NCBI GenBank assembly: GCA_031254645.1
Contig: JAIRUA010000007.1
Location: forward strand, 124,001-188,000
Origin: Dysgonamonadaceae bacterium
Lineage (GTDB): Bacteria; Bacteroidota; Bacteroidia; Bacteroidales; Dysgonomonadaceae
DNA length: 64,000 nucleotides
Direction of reading: 5' to 3'
The translations under genes were made by a program, and so were the position numbers. Shown here piece by piece: positions 41,901-50,212 of the stretch. A model generated the notes under the pieces. The model had not been told where the DNA came from. It saw only the letters and a list, made by a program, of their open reading frames with translations, and did no database searches. The stretch's first letter is position 1. Each line of letters opens with the position of its first letter.

Positions 41901-42028
41901 GAATGGGTTCGGAAGTGCAAAAACCGATTGCGATTATAATTGTAATAGGAATTATTATTCAAACAATATTTTCGTTTATGGTTTTGCCGCAGATATTTTA
42001 TTTTGTTTATAAGAAAAAAGAGAAATAG
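38933..42028 (+). CDS. Heavy-metal-type RND efflux pump (CzcA/CusA family)
   Basis: 1031 residues with 12 TM helices and two large periplasmic loops. HME-RND features: MPIEAYPDVTNTRARIITQW at residues about 38-57, SLFGLSVVTVLFEDDVDDFF, TM4 charged motif LDFGLLLEGTLVIVERVF, second-half GISAGIGFTILFGVSATDSI. In CzcA the TM4 motif is DFGxxxDGAVVIVEN; here the second Asp is Glu, a conservative change that should keep proton coupling. Ion specificity cannot be read from this. Divergently placed two-component genes likely activate the operon. Confidence 0.92.
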   Translation: MHKFIQNIVAFSLRHHVLVLFMSALLLVAGIIAYRSMPIEAYPDVTNTRARIITQWPGRSAEEVEKFITLPMMRVMNTIPRKTDVRSVSLFGLSVVTVLFEDDVDDFFAQQSAANRLMGLDLPEDAEAEIEPPSGATGEIFRYVLRSSLPIREITAIDEWVVQRELLSVPGVADVVSFGGEEKIYEIRVNPIKLHNYELTPLEVYEAIENSNINVGGDIIQKGSQAYVVRGIGLLESIEDIENILIEVKGSTPIRVKQVAEVVVSSKPRLGQVGLDDDDDLVQGIIVMLRGQNPSEVIKGIRAKIDDLNDHILPSDVRIEPFIDRTTLVDATVNTVTKNLLIGIVLVTCVVFMFLFNWRTTLITAIVIPLSFLFAIIMLRIQGLPANLISMGALDFGLLLEGTLVIVERVFVELNKKTQMLGADRYRSIIKAGIIKRSAGNVAPFIFFAQMTTIVALIPIFSFQQVEGKMFSPLAFTLGWALLGSLILCLTLVPVMCKILLTKPVYERKNIFSSALIGFIQWVYQISAAFKRTTIVAFCILLTICVIGFMNYGTEFIPKINEGAVYVRATLPNSINLDEAVRYTREMKAKIRTFDEVQFVLSQTGRPNDGTDPTGFFNIEFHIELKPESKWTRRISKDALIDELQATLDIYPGIDFGFSQPIQDNVEEYVAGVKSSLVIKIFGHDLFQLEDLADKAADAIRDVRGIEDVLVYRSVGLPELQIKPQEWKMAQHAVSMADAQAVIEMAIGGKAVTTFYENERTFDVMLRFEQQFRNNEQTIGNILIPTMDDKQVPLKEIADIEFVTGPAFIYREGGGRYVGVGFSVRGRDLGGAIAEAQERVETLLATSLRSENRLVWAGEFESKERATRRLAMIVPVALLLILFLLYMNFGTVKDTLIASAAFPFAFVGGFLALWVTGTVFGISAGIGFTILFGVSATDSIILVGVMKSNLRKMRDIKQAIASAVATRARPVLMIALMGSLGLLPAAISQGMGSEVQKPIAIIIVIGIIIQTIFSFMVLPQIFYFVYKKKEK

Positions 42029-42089
42029 TCTGTGGTCTGATGGTGTACTGGAAAAAATTAAATGTGCGAAATTTTTGATTAATTAGAGA

Positions 42090-42124
42090 AAACAAGCCGT
42101 ACGATTGTGTTGTATGGCTTGTTT
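42090..42124. terminator. Bidirectional terminator after the RND pump gene
   Basis: Stem AAACAAGCCGTAC (42090-42102) / GTATGGCTTGTTT (42112-42124), one G-T pair, loop of 9 nt. Convergent position between the pump gene and the small lipoprotein gene. Confidence 0.75.
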
Positions 42125-42131
42125 CTTTTAA

Positions 42132-42386
42132 TCATCTCACAGAATGAGTTGTTACTCTCGCTCTTGTAGAATCATTACGAATAGAAGTTACATCGCTCAC
42201 AGGTTTCGTAAAATATACATATCGCCCATCATCAAGAAAACGATAAACTTCAATTCCTTCGTGTTCAAATAAAAAATCGACTATGTAGGTGGGATTGTTA
42301 TCCGCTGGACTCTGACTAAGAGGTATCATTGTATTACAAGCCGTTAAAAATACAGCGATAAAAATAAGAAGTAAAAATGATTTCAT
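42132..42386 (-). CDS. Small lipoprotein, DUF4884-like
   Basis: 84 residues with lipobox FLTACNT (Cys17) and the short motif VDFLFEHEGIEVYRFLDDGR followed by YVYFTKPV, which resembles the DUF4884 small lipoproteins of Bacteroidales. Function unknown. Single gene, convergent with the efflux operon, unlikely to be part of it. Confidence 0.7.
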   Translation of the reverse strand: MKSFLLLIFIAVFLTACNTMIPLSQSPADNNPTYIVDFLFEHEGIEVYRFLDDGRYVYFTKPVSDVTSIRNDSTRARVTTHSVR

Positions 42387-42453
42387 AATGTTGCTGTTTT
42401 TTTATGATTTCTACAAAGATACCAAAAATCTCATTATCTATTTTCAATTTCAA

Positions 42454-43893
42454 TTAATACCTCATATTCTTAAACAACACTCGATTTTCTCTCGCTTCAT
42501 CTAATTGTGTGAGGACTTTTTCACGATTGAATGTTACCGAATCCTCCTCTTCATTTCCGGAAATCATAGAAAGCAAAGAACGTAGTTCTTCGTCGGAAAA
42601 CTGTTCCATCATTTCATCAAAAGGCTCTTTTACTCCAATTTCGAAACGAATAAATGCCAATCGTGCTTTCGCAGTGGGAAAATCGGGTGCTAGTTCTAAC
42701 AGTTGTTCGAGATACTGCGCCGCTTGTTCGAATTTTTCTTGCGCTACACAAATATTTGCCAACCGATCAAGAATATCTTCATTTTCCTCCGAAATAACAG
42801 CCGCTTTCAGATAAGCTATTTCGGAACGTAAGTAATCGTTTTCGTAGAAAGCCAATTCACCTTCGAGCATATAATATCCGATCGTATCTGCCTCGTCCAC
42901 AGGAACCTGTAAGAAATATTCTTTCGCCGTTTGATATTCTCCTTTGGAGAGATACACAAATGCTCGTCTAGTGATAATACCTGCTGTACCAAAAAGCGAT
43001 TCTTTTTTGTCGAGCAGTTTCAACATTTCATCATATTGTTCCATTGCTTCGTATGCTTCGAGTAGCGAATCGTATATCATTTCATCTTCGAACGATTCTT
43101 TTACACAATTTTCAAACAAACGAACAGATTCTTCGGTGCTACCACTCAAATAAAGCGTTAATGCCTTCATTTTCAGAACAGGAACATCGTTTTCTCTAAT
43201 AGTAAGCGCAAAATCAAAGGCATCAAGCGCTTTGTCGAACTGGTCGCGCATCGAATAGAGTTTACCAATATTAACCCAACCGTCAAAAGAATAAGGATCT
43301 AAATCCAACAGTTGATTGTTGTATTCAATGGCTTTTTCAAAATCGCTTTTCATTTCGTATGAATATGCCAAATCAACAAGTACATCAGGGTTAGGTTGTC
43401 CAAACGACAAACTTTCTTCCAAAAATAAAATAGCTCTATCAAAATCATCTACATCATTATACAGATAACCGAGTTCGGAAATGAAATAATAAAATTCTTC
43501 TCTATTCGATTCATCATTTGATAAATCCGATAAGTTTTTTTTGACAATATTTTCCGCTTCATCGATTCGATTTAGATGTAAAAGCGATTCAATTTTCAAT
43601 AAAACGACGTCAATATCATCATCGTCCGGCATATTTTTCATATACGCCATCGCTTCTTCGTATCTCTCCGAAAACACGAGCGTTTTGGTTTTCAATAGCA
43701 TTAGTTCAGGATTTGTGGGGTGCATTCCCAATCCTTCGTCAATCAGTTCAACTGCTCTTTCATCGTCGCCCGACACATTATAATGTTCCGCAAGCAAGGC
43801 AAACTCTTCGGCATCGAGATATAACTTCTTGCCAAAAGCGCACGCTTGTTCGTATTTTTGAACTAATGAGTGTATGTTTATGTTTTCGTCCAT
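42454..43893 (-). CDS. Tetratricopeptide-repeat protein
   Basis: 479 residues, acidic, cytosolic (no signal peptide). At least nine TPR units: LLAEHYNVSGDDERAVELID, ISELGYLYNDVDDFDRAILF, LVDLAYSYEMKSDFEKAIEY, WVNIGKLYSMRDQFDKALDA, RRAFVYLSKGEYQTAKEYFL, LANICVAQEKFEQAAQYLEQ and others. A protein-interaction scaffold; partner unknown. Ends before a repeat-filled gap and glnS. Confidence 0.85.
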   Translation of the reverse strand: MDENINIHSLVQKYEQACAFGKKLYLDAEEFALLAEHYNVSGDDERAVELIDEGLGMHPTNPELMLLKTKTLVFSERYEEAMAYMKNMPDDDDIDVVLLKIESLLHLNRIDEAENIVKKNLSDLSNDESNREEFYYFISELGYLYNDVDDFDRAILFLEESLSFGQPNPDVLVDLAYSYEMKSDFEKAIEYNNQLLDLDPYSFDGWVNIGKLYSMRDQFDKALDAFDFALTIRENDVPVLKMKALTLYLSGSTEESVRLFENCVKESFEDEMIYDSLLEAYEAMEQYDEMLKLLDKKESLFGTAGIITRRAFVYLSKGEYQTAKEYFLQVPVDEADTIGYYMLEGELAFYENDYLRSEIAYLKAAVISEENEDILDRLANICVAQEKFEQAAQYLEQLLELAPDFPTAKARLAFIRFEIGVKEPFDEMMEQFSDEELRSLLSMISGNEEEDSVTFNREKVLTQLDEARENRVLFKNMRY

Positions 43894-43900
43894 AATAGGA

Positions 43901-43990
43901 TTTTAGATTTTAGATTTTAGATTTTGGATTTTGGATTGAAAGCATCGACGCTGAAATTAAATCTAAAATCGTAAATCCAAAATCGTAAAT
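43901..43990. repeat. GATTTTAGATTT-type inverted repeat
   Basis: Between the TPR gene and glnS: tandem ATTTTAGATTTTAGATTTTGG words on the left and AATCTAAAATCGTAAATCCAAAATCGTAAATT on the right, imperfectly complementary. Same family as the perfect copy at 63767-63835. The right arm touches the glnS stop codon. Confidence 0.7.
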
Positions 43991-45684
43991 TAGCACTGTT
44001 TTTTCCACGAATCTTTCAACGACACCGTTCTATTGAATATCAATTGTTTATCCGTCGAATCTTTATCCACATTAAAATAGCCAATGCGTTGAAATTGAAA
44101 ATTATCAAACGGTTTCGCATCTTTCAAATACGCTTCTACTTTACAACCCGTTTTCACAATAAGCGAATCGGGATTCAATAATTCACGGAAATCTTTGTCT
44201 TTATCGCCTTTTGGGTCTTCCACCAAAAACAGGCGGTCATACAATCGTACTTCTGCATCAATGCTGTGCGGTACGGAAACCCAATGAATTGTTCCCTTTA
44301 CTTTGCGATCAGCTTCGGGCATTCCACTTCGGGTTTGCGGGTCGTATTCGGCGTAAACAGTTGTAACATTGCCGTTTTCATCTTTTTCACAACCGGTACA
44401 TTTTACGATGTAGGCATTTTTCAAGCGCACTTCGTTGCCGGGCGTGAGGCGGAAATATTTTTTCGGCGCATCTTCCATAAAATCATCACGTTCAATCCAC
44501 AGCTCGCGACTGAAAGCCACTTCACGACTTCCTGCCGTTTCGTCTTCGGGATTATTGACGGCTTGCATCACTTCGGTTTGCCCTTCGGGATAATTTGTGA
44601 GCACGAGTTTTATCGGGTCGATAACGCCCGAAACACGTGTTGCACATTTATTTAAGTCCTCACGAATCGAAAATTCGAATAACTCAATATCATTGATACC
44701 ATCGAATTTGGTATATCCAATTCTATCCATCAAAATGCGGATTGAATTTGGCGTATATCCTCTTCGGCGCAATCCCGAAATGGTCGGCATACGCGGGTCG
44801 TCCCAGCCCGAAACGATGCCTTCTTCCACCATTGCACGCAAATTTCGTTTGCTCAACAGCGTATAAGTAAATTGTAGTTTGTTGAATTCGTATTGATGCG
44901 GACGATAATCATCAGTGGCTAGCTCATCGATAAACCAATCGTAAAGCGGACGATGTACCACAAACTCAAGTGTACACAAAGAATGCGTAACGCCCTCGAA
45001 ATAATCCGATTGACCGTGTGCAAAATCGTACATCGGATAGGCTTTCCACGTAGTGCCGGTACGATGATGCGCGATGTGAAGCACGCGATAGATAATTGGG
45101 TCGCGGAAGTGCATATTCGACGATGCCATATCAATTTTGGCGCGCAGCACCATTTTTCCTTCGGGAATTTCGCCTGTGTTCATTTTTTCGAACAACGATA
45201 AACTTTCTTCAACAGGACGATTTCGGTACGGACTATTCGTACCGGGTGTTGTGGGTGTACCTTTTTGTTTTGCAATTTCTTCTGCCGATTGCTCGTCGAT
45301 GTACGCTTTGTCGTCTTTGATTAATTGCACGGCAAAATCCCACAATTGTTGAAAATAATCGGACGCATAAAACACATTTTCCCATTCGTATCCGAGCCAC
45401 TTGATGTCTTCCATTATAGAATCGACATACTCAACGTCTTCTTTTACAGGGTTTGTATCATCGAATCGAAGATTACAAACACCGCCGTATTTTTGTGCGA
45501 TACCGAAGTCGATACAAATCGCTTTGGCGTGTCCGATGTGTAGATAGCCGTTAGGCTCAGGCGGGAATCGGGTTTGGATTTTGCCGTTGTTTTTGCCTTC
45601 TCTTAGGTCGTTTTCGACTATTTGTTCTATGAAATTGAGGGATTTTTTGTTTTCCTCAATTTGGGTATTTTGTTGTTCTGACAT
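43990..45684 (-). CDS. glnS: Glutaminyl-tRNA synthetase
   Basis: 564 residues. Class I HIGH motif in PPEPNGYLHIGHAKAICIDF, then NLRFDDTNPVKEDVEYVDSI, YRNRPVEESLSLFEKMNTGE, the SRPxYxF-like VVHRPLYDWFIDELATDDYR, KMSK equivalent YTLLSKRNLRAMVEEG, WDDPRMPTISGLRRRGYTPN, and the C-terminal anticodon-binding barrels. Direct charging of tRNA-Gln, as usual in Bacteroidota. Confidence 0.97.
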   Translation of the reverse strand: MSEQQNTQIEENKKSLNFIEQIVENDLREGKNNGKIQTRFPPEPNGYLHIGHAKAICIDFGIAQKYGGVCNLRFDDTNPVKEDVEYVDSIMEDIKWLGYEWENVFYASDYFQQLWDFAVQLIKDDKAYIDEQSAEEIAKQKGTPTTPGTNSPYRNRPVEESLSLFEKMNTGEIPEGKMVLRAKIDMASSNMHFRDPIIYRVLHIAHHRTGTTWKAYPMYDFAHGQSDYFEGVTHSLCTLEFVVHRPLYDWFIDELATDDYRPHQYEFNKLQFTYTLLSKRNLRAMVEEGIVSGWDDPRMPTISGLRRRGYTPNSIRILMDRIGYTKFDGINDIELFEFSIREDLNKCATRVSGVIDPIKLVLTNYPEGQTEVMQAVNNPEDETAGSREVAFSRELWIERDDFMEDAPKKYFRLTPGNEVRLKNAYIVKCTGCEKDENGNVTTVYAEYDPQTRSGMPEADRKVKGTIHWVSVPHSIDAEVRLYDRLFLVEDPKGDKDKDFRELLNPDSLIVKTGCKVEAYLKDAKPFDNFQFQRIGYFNVDKDSTDKQLIFNRTVSLKDSWKKQC

Positions 45685-45772
45685 ATTAATATTTTGATAT
45701 TTAATTCGTGATATTTAATTTCGTGTCCTTTTTACATTGTAATAAATCAATACCGACAGAGCCTAATATCAA

Positions 45773-46789
45773 TTAAATAGAAACTCTCGCAAACGGCGCA
45801 ATATCTTTTCCACAAAACTCGCCGTCTAAGTATTTATAATATCCCGTTATAGCTACCATTGCCGCATTATCAGTCGTATAAGCAAATTTCGGAATATGAA
45901 TTTTCCAACCATATTTTTGGCTGTACTCCACAAACGCATCACGCAAACCCGAATTTGCCGAAACACCACCGGCTATGGTAACTTCTTTTATTTTCAAATC
46001 TTTGGTTGCTTGCAAAAGCTTATTCATCAGAACATCGACAATTGTTTTTTGTAACGAAGCACAAAGGTCTTCTTTGTTTTTTTCGACAAAATCGGGGCCG
46101 TTTTTCAGTCCATCTCGTAAAAAATAGAGAAACGACGTTTTCAGTCCGCTAAAACTGTAATCATAACCCGCAATATTCGGTTTAGAAAACTTAAACCGAT
46201 TGGGATTTCCCGCGTTTGCCAGTTGATCTACAATCGGGCCACCGGGATAACCTAACCCCATCACTTTGGCGCACTTATCAAACGCTTCGCCTGCCGCATC
46301 GTCAATCGTTTGTCCGATAATTTTCATATCGAAATACGATTTCACGAGAATAATTTGCGAATTTCCACCCGACACCAACAGACACAAGAATGGAAACGGC
46401 GGCTGATTGGTATCTTCCACATTTTCTTTGATAAAATGCGCCAAAACGTGCGCCTGCAAATGGTTTACCTCAATCATCGGAATATCGAGAGCCGATGAAA
46501 ACCCTTTCGCAAATGATGTGCCAACCAACAACGACCCCAACAATCCGGGTCCTCGTGTGAAAGCGACTGCCGATAATTCTTCTTTTGTAATTCCGGCTTG
46601 TTTCAACGCATCGTGTACCACCGGAATAATATTTTGCTGATGTGCGCGTGATGCTAATTCGGGGACTACACCGCCGTATTTTTCGTGCACTAATTGTCCG
46701 GCAACAATATTCGAAAGAATCACGCCATCACGAATAACGGCAGCTGATGTGTCGTCACAGGAAGATTCTATGCCTAGTATTGTTATCAC
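45773..46789 (-). CDS. tsaD: tRNA N6-threonylcarbamoyladenosine synthase subunit TsaD
   Basis: 338 residues from a GTG at 46789 (VITILGIESSCDDTSAAVIR). The frame extends to another GTG at 46831, but a promoter element TACCTTTG lies at 46827-46820 inside that extension. Family motifs: GIESSCDDTSAAV, GVVPELASRAHQQNI, AFTRGPGLLGSLLVG, metal-binding NHLQAHVLAHF, LVSGGNSQIILV, DDAAGEAFDKCAKVMGLGYP, SFSGLKTSFL, GGVSANSGLR, YTTDNAAMVA. It transfers threonylcarbamoyl to A37 of ANN-decoding tRNAs. Confidence 0.95.
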   Translation of the reverse strand: MITILGIESSCDDTSAAVIRDGVILSNIVAGQLVHEKYGGVVPELASRAHQQNIIPVVHDALKQAGITKEELSAVAFTRGPGLLGSLLVGTSFAKGFSSALDIPMIEVNHLQAHVLAHFIKENVEDTNQPPFPFLCLLVSGGNSQIILVKSYFDMKIIGQTIDDAAGEAFDKCAKVMGLGYPGGPIVDQLANAGNPNRFKFSKPNIAGYDYSFSGLKTSFLYFLRDGLKNGPDFVEKNKEDLCASLQKTIVDVLMNKLLQATKDLKIKEVTIAGGVSANSGLRDAFVEYSQKYGWKIHIPKFAYTTDNAAMVAITGYYKYLDGEFCGKDIAPFARVSI

Positions 46790-46835
46790 TTCAGTTTTTA
46801 TCCTTTTCTTTATAGATGACAAAGGTAGCACAAAA

Positions 46836-46870
46836 AAAGCGTTTTATCAATATTTCAAATAAAACGCTTT
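46836..46870 (-). terminator. Terminator of the DUF5686-type gene
   Basis: Perfect 12-bp stem AAAGCGTTTTAT (46836-46847) / ATAAAACGCTTT (46859-46870); on the minus strand it is followed by a T-run. It lies between the 46896 stop and the tsaD promoter. Confidence 0.75.
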
Positions 46871-46895
46871 CGTCTCAGTTTTACAATTGTGCTTT

Positions 46896-48257
46896 TTACA
46901 GCGTTACATCTATTCTTACCATTCCCAAAACAGCTTCGGGAAGGTCACGATACGTAAAACGATGCACATATTCCACGCGCAAAAGTCCCAAAATATTGGT
47001 TATGCCAATTGAGCCTTCCACAAAAGGTTGATTATTGTATTGGTGCGCATTGTGTGGAAAAATAAACATCGAATTTTCATTTTTTTGGCTTAGTCGTCCG
47101 TATGATGTACGCATTGCTAACAATTCTCTCATTTTCAATTTATTCAAAATCGACACTTTTGCCAACAATAGGTCATCACCCACAAAAGTTGCTCGTGCCG
47201 TATAAACCTCATCAGCCATCAATTCGGTGGCGTGCGTGAGGAAAAAGCGTGGACTTTCAATAAGATGCACACGATTATTGTTGTGATATGCCAACAACGG
47301 AAAAGGCACTTCATTCCACACTTTTATCGCTTCGCCAATAACATCAAGTCGCCCCGCAGTGCCGAGCAGAAATCGTTTTTGTGCCGAAAATTCGGTACGA
47401 TGATAACCGACTTCCGAGCCGAGAAGTCCGTCAATTCCCACAAAGTGTGTAAGAAATAATACAGGACTTTGAAACGATGTTGATTTTCGTTTGCGCTTAT
47501 ATTGGTCGTAACTTTCGCCGAAAGCGTAATGCAAGGTAATGCCTACATCTGAGGTTATCAGATTGTTGTGGAAAAATTTTGAAATATCTTCTCCCGGTAC
47601 CGGAAGATAACGGCTTAAATCGATTGTTTGGAAATAAAGCCCTTCTGCCGGAATAATTTCCGAACGCCGCATCCACATTTGAAAAGCAAAGCCGCTCAAC
47701 GTTTCCAACTCGTAATTTAATTCCGTAAACTGACGATAAGTCATTGCATTTTGCGAGCGATTATAAGTTATTAAAAGCCTGTCGTTTGGTGCACGTTGAT
47801 TCATTTCGCCGAAAGAATATACATCGTTTTCGTGAATCAAGCGAAGCACATTTCGCGGAAATTCATTTTCGTGATAGAGCGGATTGTTGAATACCCACGC
47901 TGCTTCGCCACGATATTTAAACTTCTCATCGTTAAATCCATATGCTACATAACCGCGTACAAAAAGATGTGGATGCAAGCGTGTGTTCGATGCCACACCG
48001 GCACGCAAACGAAAACCTTCGAGATGATTATAACTCGGCAATGTCTGCAAACGCCCGAAATCGAATTTATTGATTTCGGAATTTCCCAACGACACCCAAT
48101 CATTGATAACCAAATCGATGGTTTTTCCGATAAATCCTTTTTCTTGTTCTTGCGCGTTTACCGAGAAAAAAAAGAGTAAAGAGCAAAGAATAAAAACTTT
48201 AATGCCTTTGTTCTTTATCCCTTTATCTTTTATCTTTATTCTTTGCTCTTTTATCAT
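46896..48257 (-). CDS. DUF5686-type outer-membrane beta-barrel protein, short form
   Basis: 453 residues matching the C-terminal barrel half of DUF5686 proteins: YGFNDEKFKYRGEAAWVFNN, FVGIDGLLGSEVGYHRTEFS, KVWNEVPFPLLAYHNNNRVH, TARATFVGDDLLLAKVSILN, KLKMRELLAMRTSYGRLSQK and a C-terminal aromatic strand VRIDVTL. Full-length relatives are about 800 residues with a carboxypeptidase-regulatory-like domain first; that half is absent here. The start ATGATAA overlaps the ettA stop. The odd Lys-rich leader (MIKEQRIKIKDKGIKNKGIK) and the signal peptide (FILCSLLFFFSVNAQ) are encoded by the arms of an inverted repeat. Confidence 0.75.
   Translation of the reverse strand: MIKEQRIKIKDKGIKNKGIKVFILCSLLFFFSVNAQEQEKGFIGKTIDLVINDWVSLGNSEINKFDFGRLQTLPSYNHLEGFRLRAGVASNTRLHPHLFVRGYVAYGFNDEKFKYRGEAAWVFNNPLYHENEFPRNVLRLIHENDVYSFGEMNQRAPNDRLLITYNRSQNAMTYRQFTELNYELETLSGFAFQMWMRRSEIIPAEGLYFQTIDLSRYLPVPGEDISKFFHNNLITSDVGITLHYAFGESYDQYKRKRKSTSFQSPVLFLTHFVGIDGLLGSEVGYHRTEFSAQKRFLLGTAGRLDVIGEAIKVWNEVPFPLLAYHNNNRVHLIESPRFFLTHATELMADEVYTARATFVGDDLLLAKVSILNKLKMRELLAMRTSYGRLSQKNENSMFIFPHNAHQYNNQPFVEGSIGITNILGLLRVEYVHRFTYRDLPEAVLGMVRIDVTL
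48178..48251. repeat. 17-bp inverted repeat inside the 5' end of a gene
   Basis: AAAGAGCAAAGAATAAA (48178-48194) and TTTATTCTTTGCTCTTT (48235-48251) are perfect reverse complements with a 40-nt spacer, in which TTTATC/CTTTATCTTTTATC words repeat. It spans codons 3 to 27 of the DUF5686-type gene. Confidence 0.75.
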
Positions 48258-49933
48258 AACTTGCGATAACGTACTCGTTTCGGCTCCACATTGCCTAAAC
48301 GCATTTTTTTATTTTCTTCGTATTCGCTATACGATCCTTCGAAATAAAACACCTCCGAATTGCCTTCAAAAGCAAGAATATGCGTACAAATTCTATCCAA
48401 AAACCAACGGTCGTGCGAAATAACAACGGCGCAACCGGCAAAGTTTTCGAGGCCTTCTTCGAGGGCGCGAAGCGTGTTCACGTCAATATCGTTGGTCGGC
48501 TCATCGAGCAACAAAACGTTTGCTTCCGATTTGAGTGTCAATGCCAAATGCAGACGATTTTTCTCACCACCCGACAGCACGCCCGTCAATTTCTCTTGGT
48601 CTGCACCCGTGAAATTAAATCTCGACAAATAAGCACGTGAATTGATTTCTTTTCCGCCCACACGAATAAATTCCGAACCATCGGATACCACTTGATAAAC
48701 GGTTTTGTTCGGGTCGATTGCCTCGTGCGCTTGGTCAACATACGCTGTAACAACGGTTTCACCCACTTCAAACGTACCTTTGTCCGCTTTTTCCATTCCT
48801 TGAATGAGGCGGAAAAGTGTAGTTTTTCCTGCACCGTTTGGTCCGATGATTCCCACGATTCCGTTAGGTGGAAGCATAAAATTCAAATTGTCGAACAACA
48901 GTTTATCGTCAAACGCTTTCGCAACGCCTTTTGCTTCAATCACTTTATTGCCAAGACGAGGACCGTTCGGGATAAAGATTTCCAATTTTTCTTCGCGTTC
49001 TTTCGTGTCTTCGTTCAACAACGCTTCGTATGAATTCAAACGCGCTTTCCCTTTGGCGTGGCGTGCTTTTGGCGCCATATTAATCCATTCCAACTCGCGT
49101 TCAAGCGTTTTGCGACGTTTGCTCGCTTGCTTTTCTTCTTGCGCCATTCGTTTGGTTTTTTGTTCGAGCCACGATGTGTAATTTCCTTTCCAGGGAATAC
49201 CTTCGCCGCGATCAAGCTCCAAAATCCAACCTGCCACATGGTCAAGGAAATAGCGGTCGTGCGTGATGCAAATAACCGTTCCTTGATATTGTTGCAAATG
49301 TTGTTCAAGCCAATCAATAGATTCTGCGTCTAAGTGGTTGGTTGGCTCATCAAGAAGCAGTACGTCAGGCTCTTGCAATAGTAATCGACACAAGGCAACG
49401 CGACGTTTTTCGCCTCCCGAAAGTTGTCCAATCGGTTGTTCTTCAGGCGGACAACGCAGTGCGTCCATTGCACGTTCCAAACGATTATCTATATTCCACG
49501 CGTCAGCGGCATCAAGTTTGTCTTGTAGTTCGGCTTGACGAGCGAAAAGTCCGTTCATTTTGTCTTCGTCTTCGTAATATTCCGGCAAGCCGAATTTCAA
49601 GTTAATATCCTCATACTCGGCAAGTAAATCCATAATCGGCTGTACACCTTCGCGTACGATTTCGATAACGGTTTTCGATTCATCGAGTTTCGGGTCTTGT
49701 TCTAAATAACCCACCGAAAAACTTTTATCAGACACTACTTCGCCCTGAAAATCTTTTTCGATGCCGGCAATGATTTTCAGTAATGTAGATTTTCCCGAGC
49801 CATTCAAACCGATAATACCGATTTTGGCGCCATAGAAAAACGAAAGATAAATATCTTTTAATACTTGTTTGTGCGGCGGAAACGTTTTAGAAACGCCCAC
49901 CATAGAGAAAATAATTTTTTTATCGTCAGACAT
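48254..49933 (-). CDS. ettA: Energy-dependent translational throttle protein EttA (ABC-F)
   Basis: 559 residues, soluble twin-ATPase. First cassette: Walker A GLNGSGKSTLLKI, signature LSGGEKRRVALCRLLL, Walker B VLLLDEPTNHLDAESIDWLE. The charged linker at about 240-300 (KTKRMAQEEKQASKRRKTLE) includes the P-site tRNA interaction motif. Second cassette: GPNGAGKTTLFRL, LSGGEKNRLHLALTL, VLLLDEPTNDIDVNTLRALE. EttA binds the ribosomal E site and gates elongation by ADP/ATP ratio. A TACCTTTG -7 element is at 50024-50017. Confidence 0.95.
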   Translation of the reverse strand: MSDDKKIIFSMVGVSKTFPPHKQVLKDIYLSFFYGAKIGIIGLNGSGKSTLLKIIAGIEKDFQGEVVSDKSFSVGYLEQDPKLDESKTVIEIVREGVQPIMDLLAEYEDINLKFGLPEYYEDEDKMNGLFARQAELQDKLDAADAWNIDNRLERAMDALRCPPEEQPIGQLSGGEKRRVALCRLLLQEPDVLLLDEPTNHLDAESIDWLEQHLQQYQGTVICITHDRYFLDHVAGWILELDRGEGIPWKGNYTSWLEQKTKRMAQEEKQASKRRKTLERELEWINMAPKARHAKGKARLNSYEALLNEDTKEREEKLEIFIPNGPRLGNKVIEAKGVAKAFDDKLLFDNLNFMLPPNGIVGIIGPNGAGKTTLFRLIQGMEKADKGTFEVGETVVTAYVDQAHEAIDPNKTVYQVVSDGSEFIRVGGKEINSRAYLSRFNFTGADQEKLTGVLSGGEKNRLHLALTLKSEANVLLLDEPTNDIDVNTLRALEEGLENFAGCAVVISHDRWFLDRICTHILAFEGNSEVFYFEGSYSEYEENKKMRLGNVEPKRVRYRKL

Positions 49934-50155
49934 AATTTTTTGTTCAAAAGTTTAAGAGTTTAAAGATTCAAAGTTGAAATCATTGAGCTTTTGAATCTCT
50001 GAATTTTTTCATGGTACAAAGGTAATCAATAATGCGTTAATTCCGATAAATCGGAACAAGGAATACTAATAAATAGCTCATTCGTTAACCATGTAAAGTA
50101 ATTTCAAACTGCTGTTGAAAAAAATCGCAGAAAAATAAAATATTTGTCGAAAAAA

Positions 50156-50186
50156 TTTGCACGTAAATGAAAAAGCACTAACTTTG
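50156..50186 (+). promoter_or_regulatory. Promoter of the CreD operon
   Basis: TTTG at 50156-50159, 19-nt spacer, TAACTTTG at 50179-50186, 26 nt before the ATG at 50213. A full consensus match. The -7 element overlaps the left arm of operator copy 1. Confidence 0.82.
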
Positions 50187-50203
50187 CAATTCAAAGTACT
50201 TTT
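50181..50203. promoter_or_regulatory. Operator-like palindrome, copy 1 (CreD operon)
   Basis: ACTTTGCA-A-TTCAAAGT at 50181-50197 (one mismatch from symmetry), followed by ACTTTT, so an AAAGTACTTT core is also present. It overlaps the -7 element, an arrangement expected for repression. Confidence 0.75.
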
Positions 50204-50212
50204 AAAAATAGT

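Noticed and set aside
42454..43893. TPR protein as part of the RND efflux operon
   Set aside because: Opposite strand and separated by a bidirectional terminator and another gene.
43901..43990. Possible CRISPR-like array from repeated ATTTTAGATTT words
   Set aside because: Words are adjacent without unique spacers and form an inverted repeat; no cas genes nearby.
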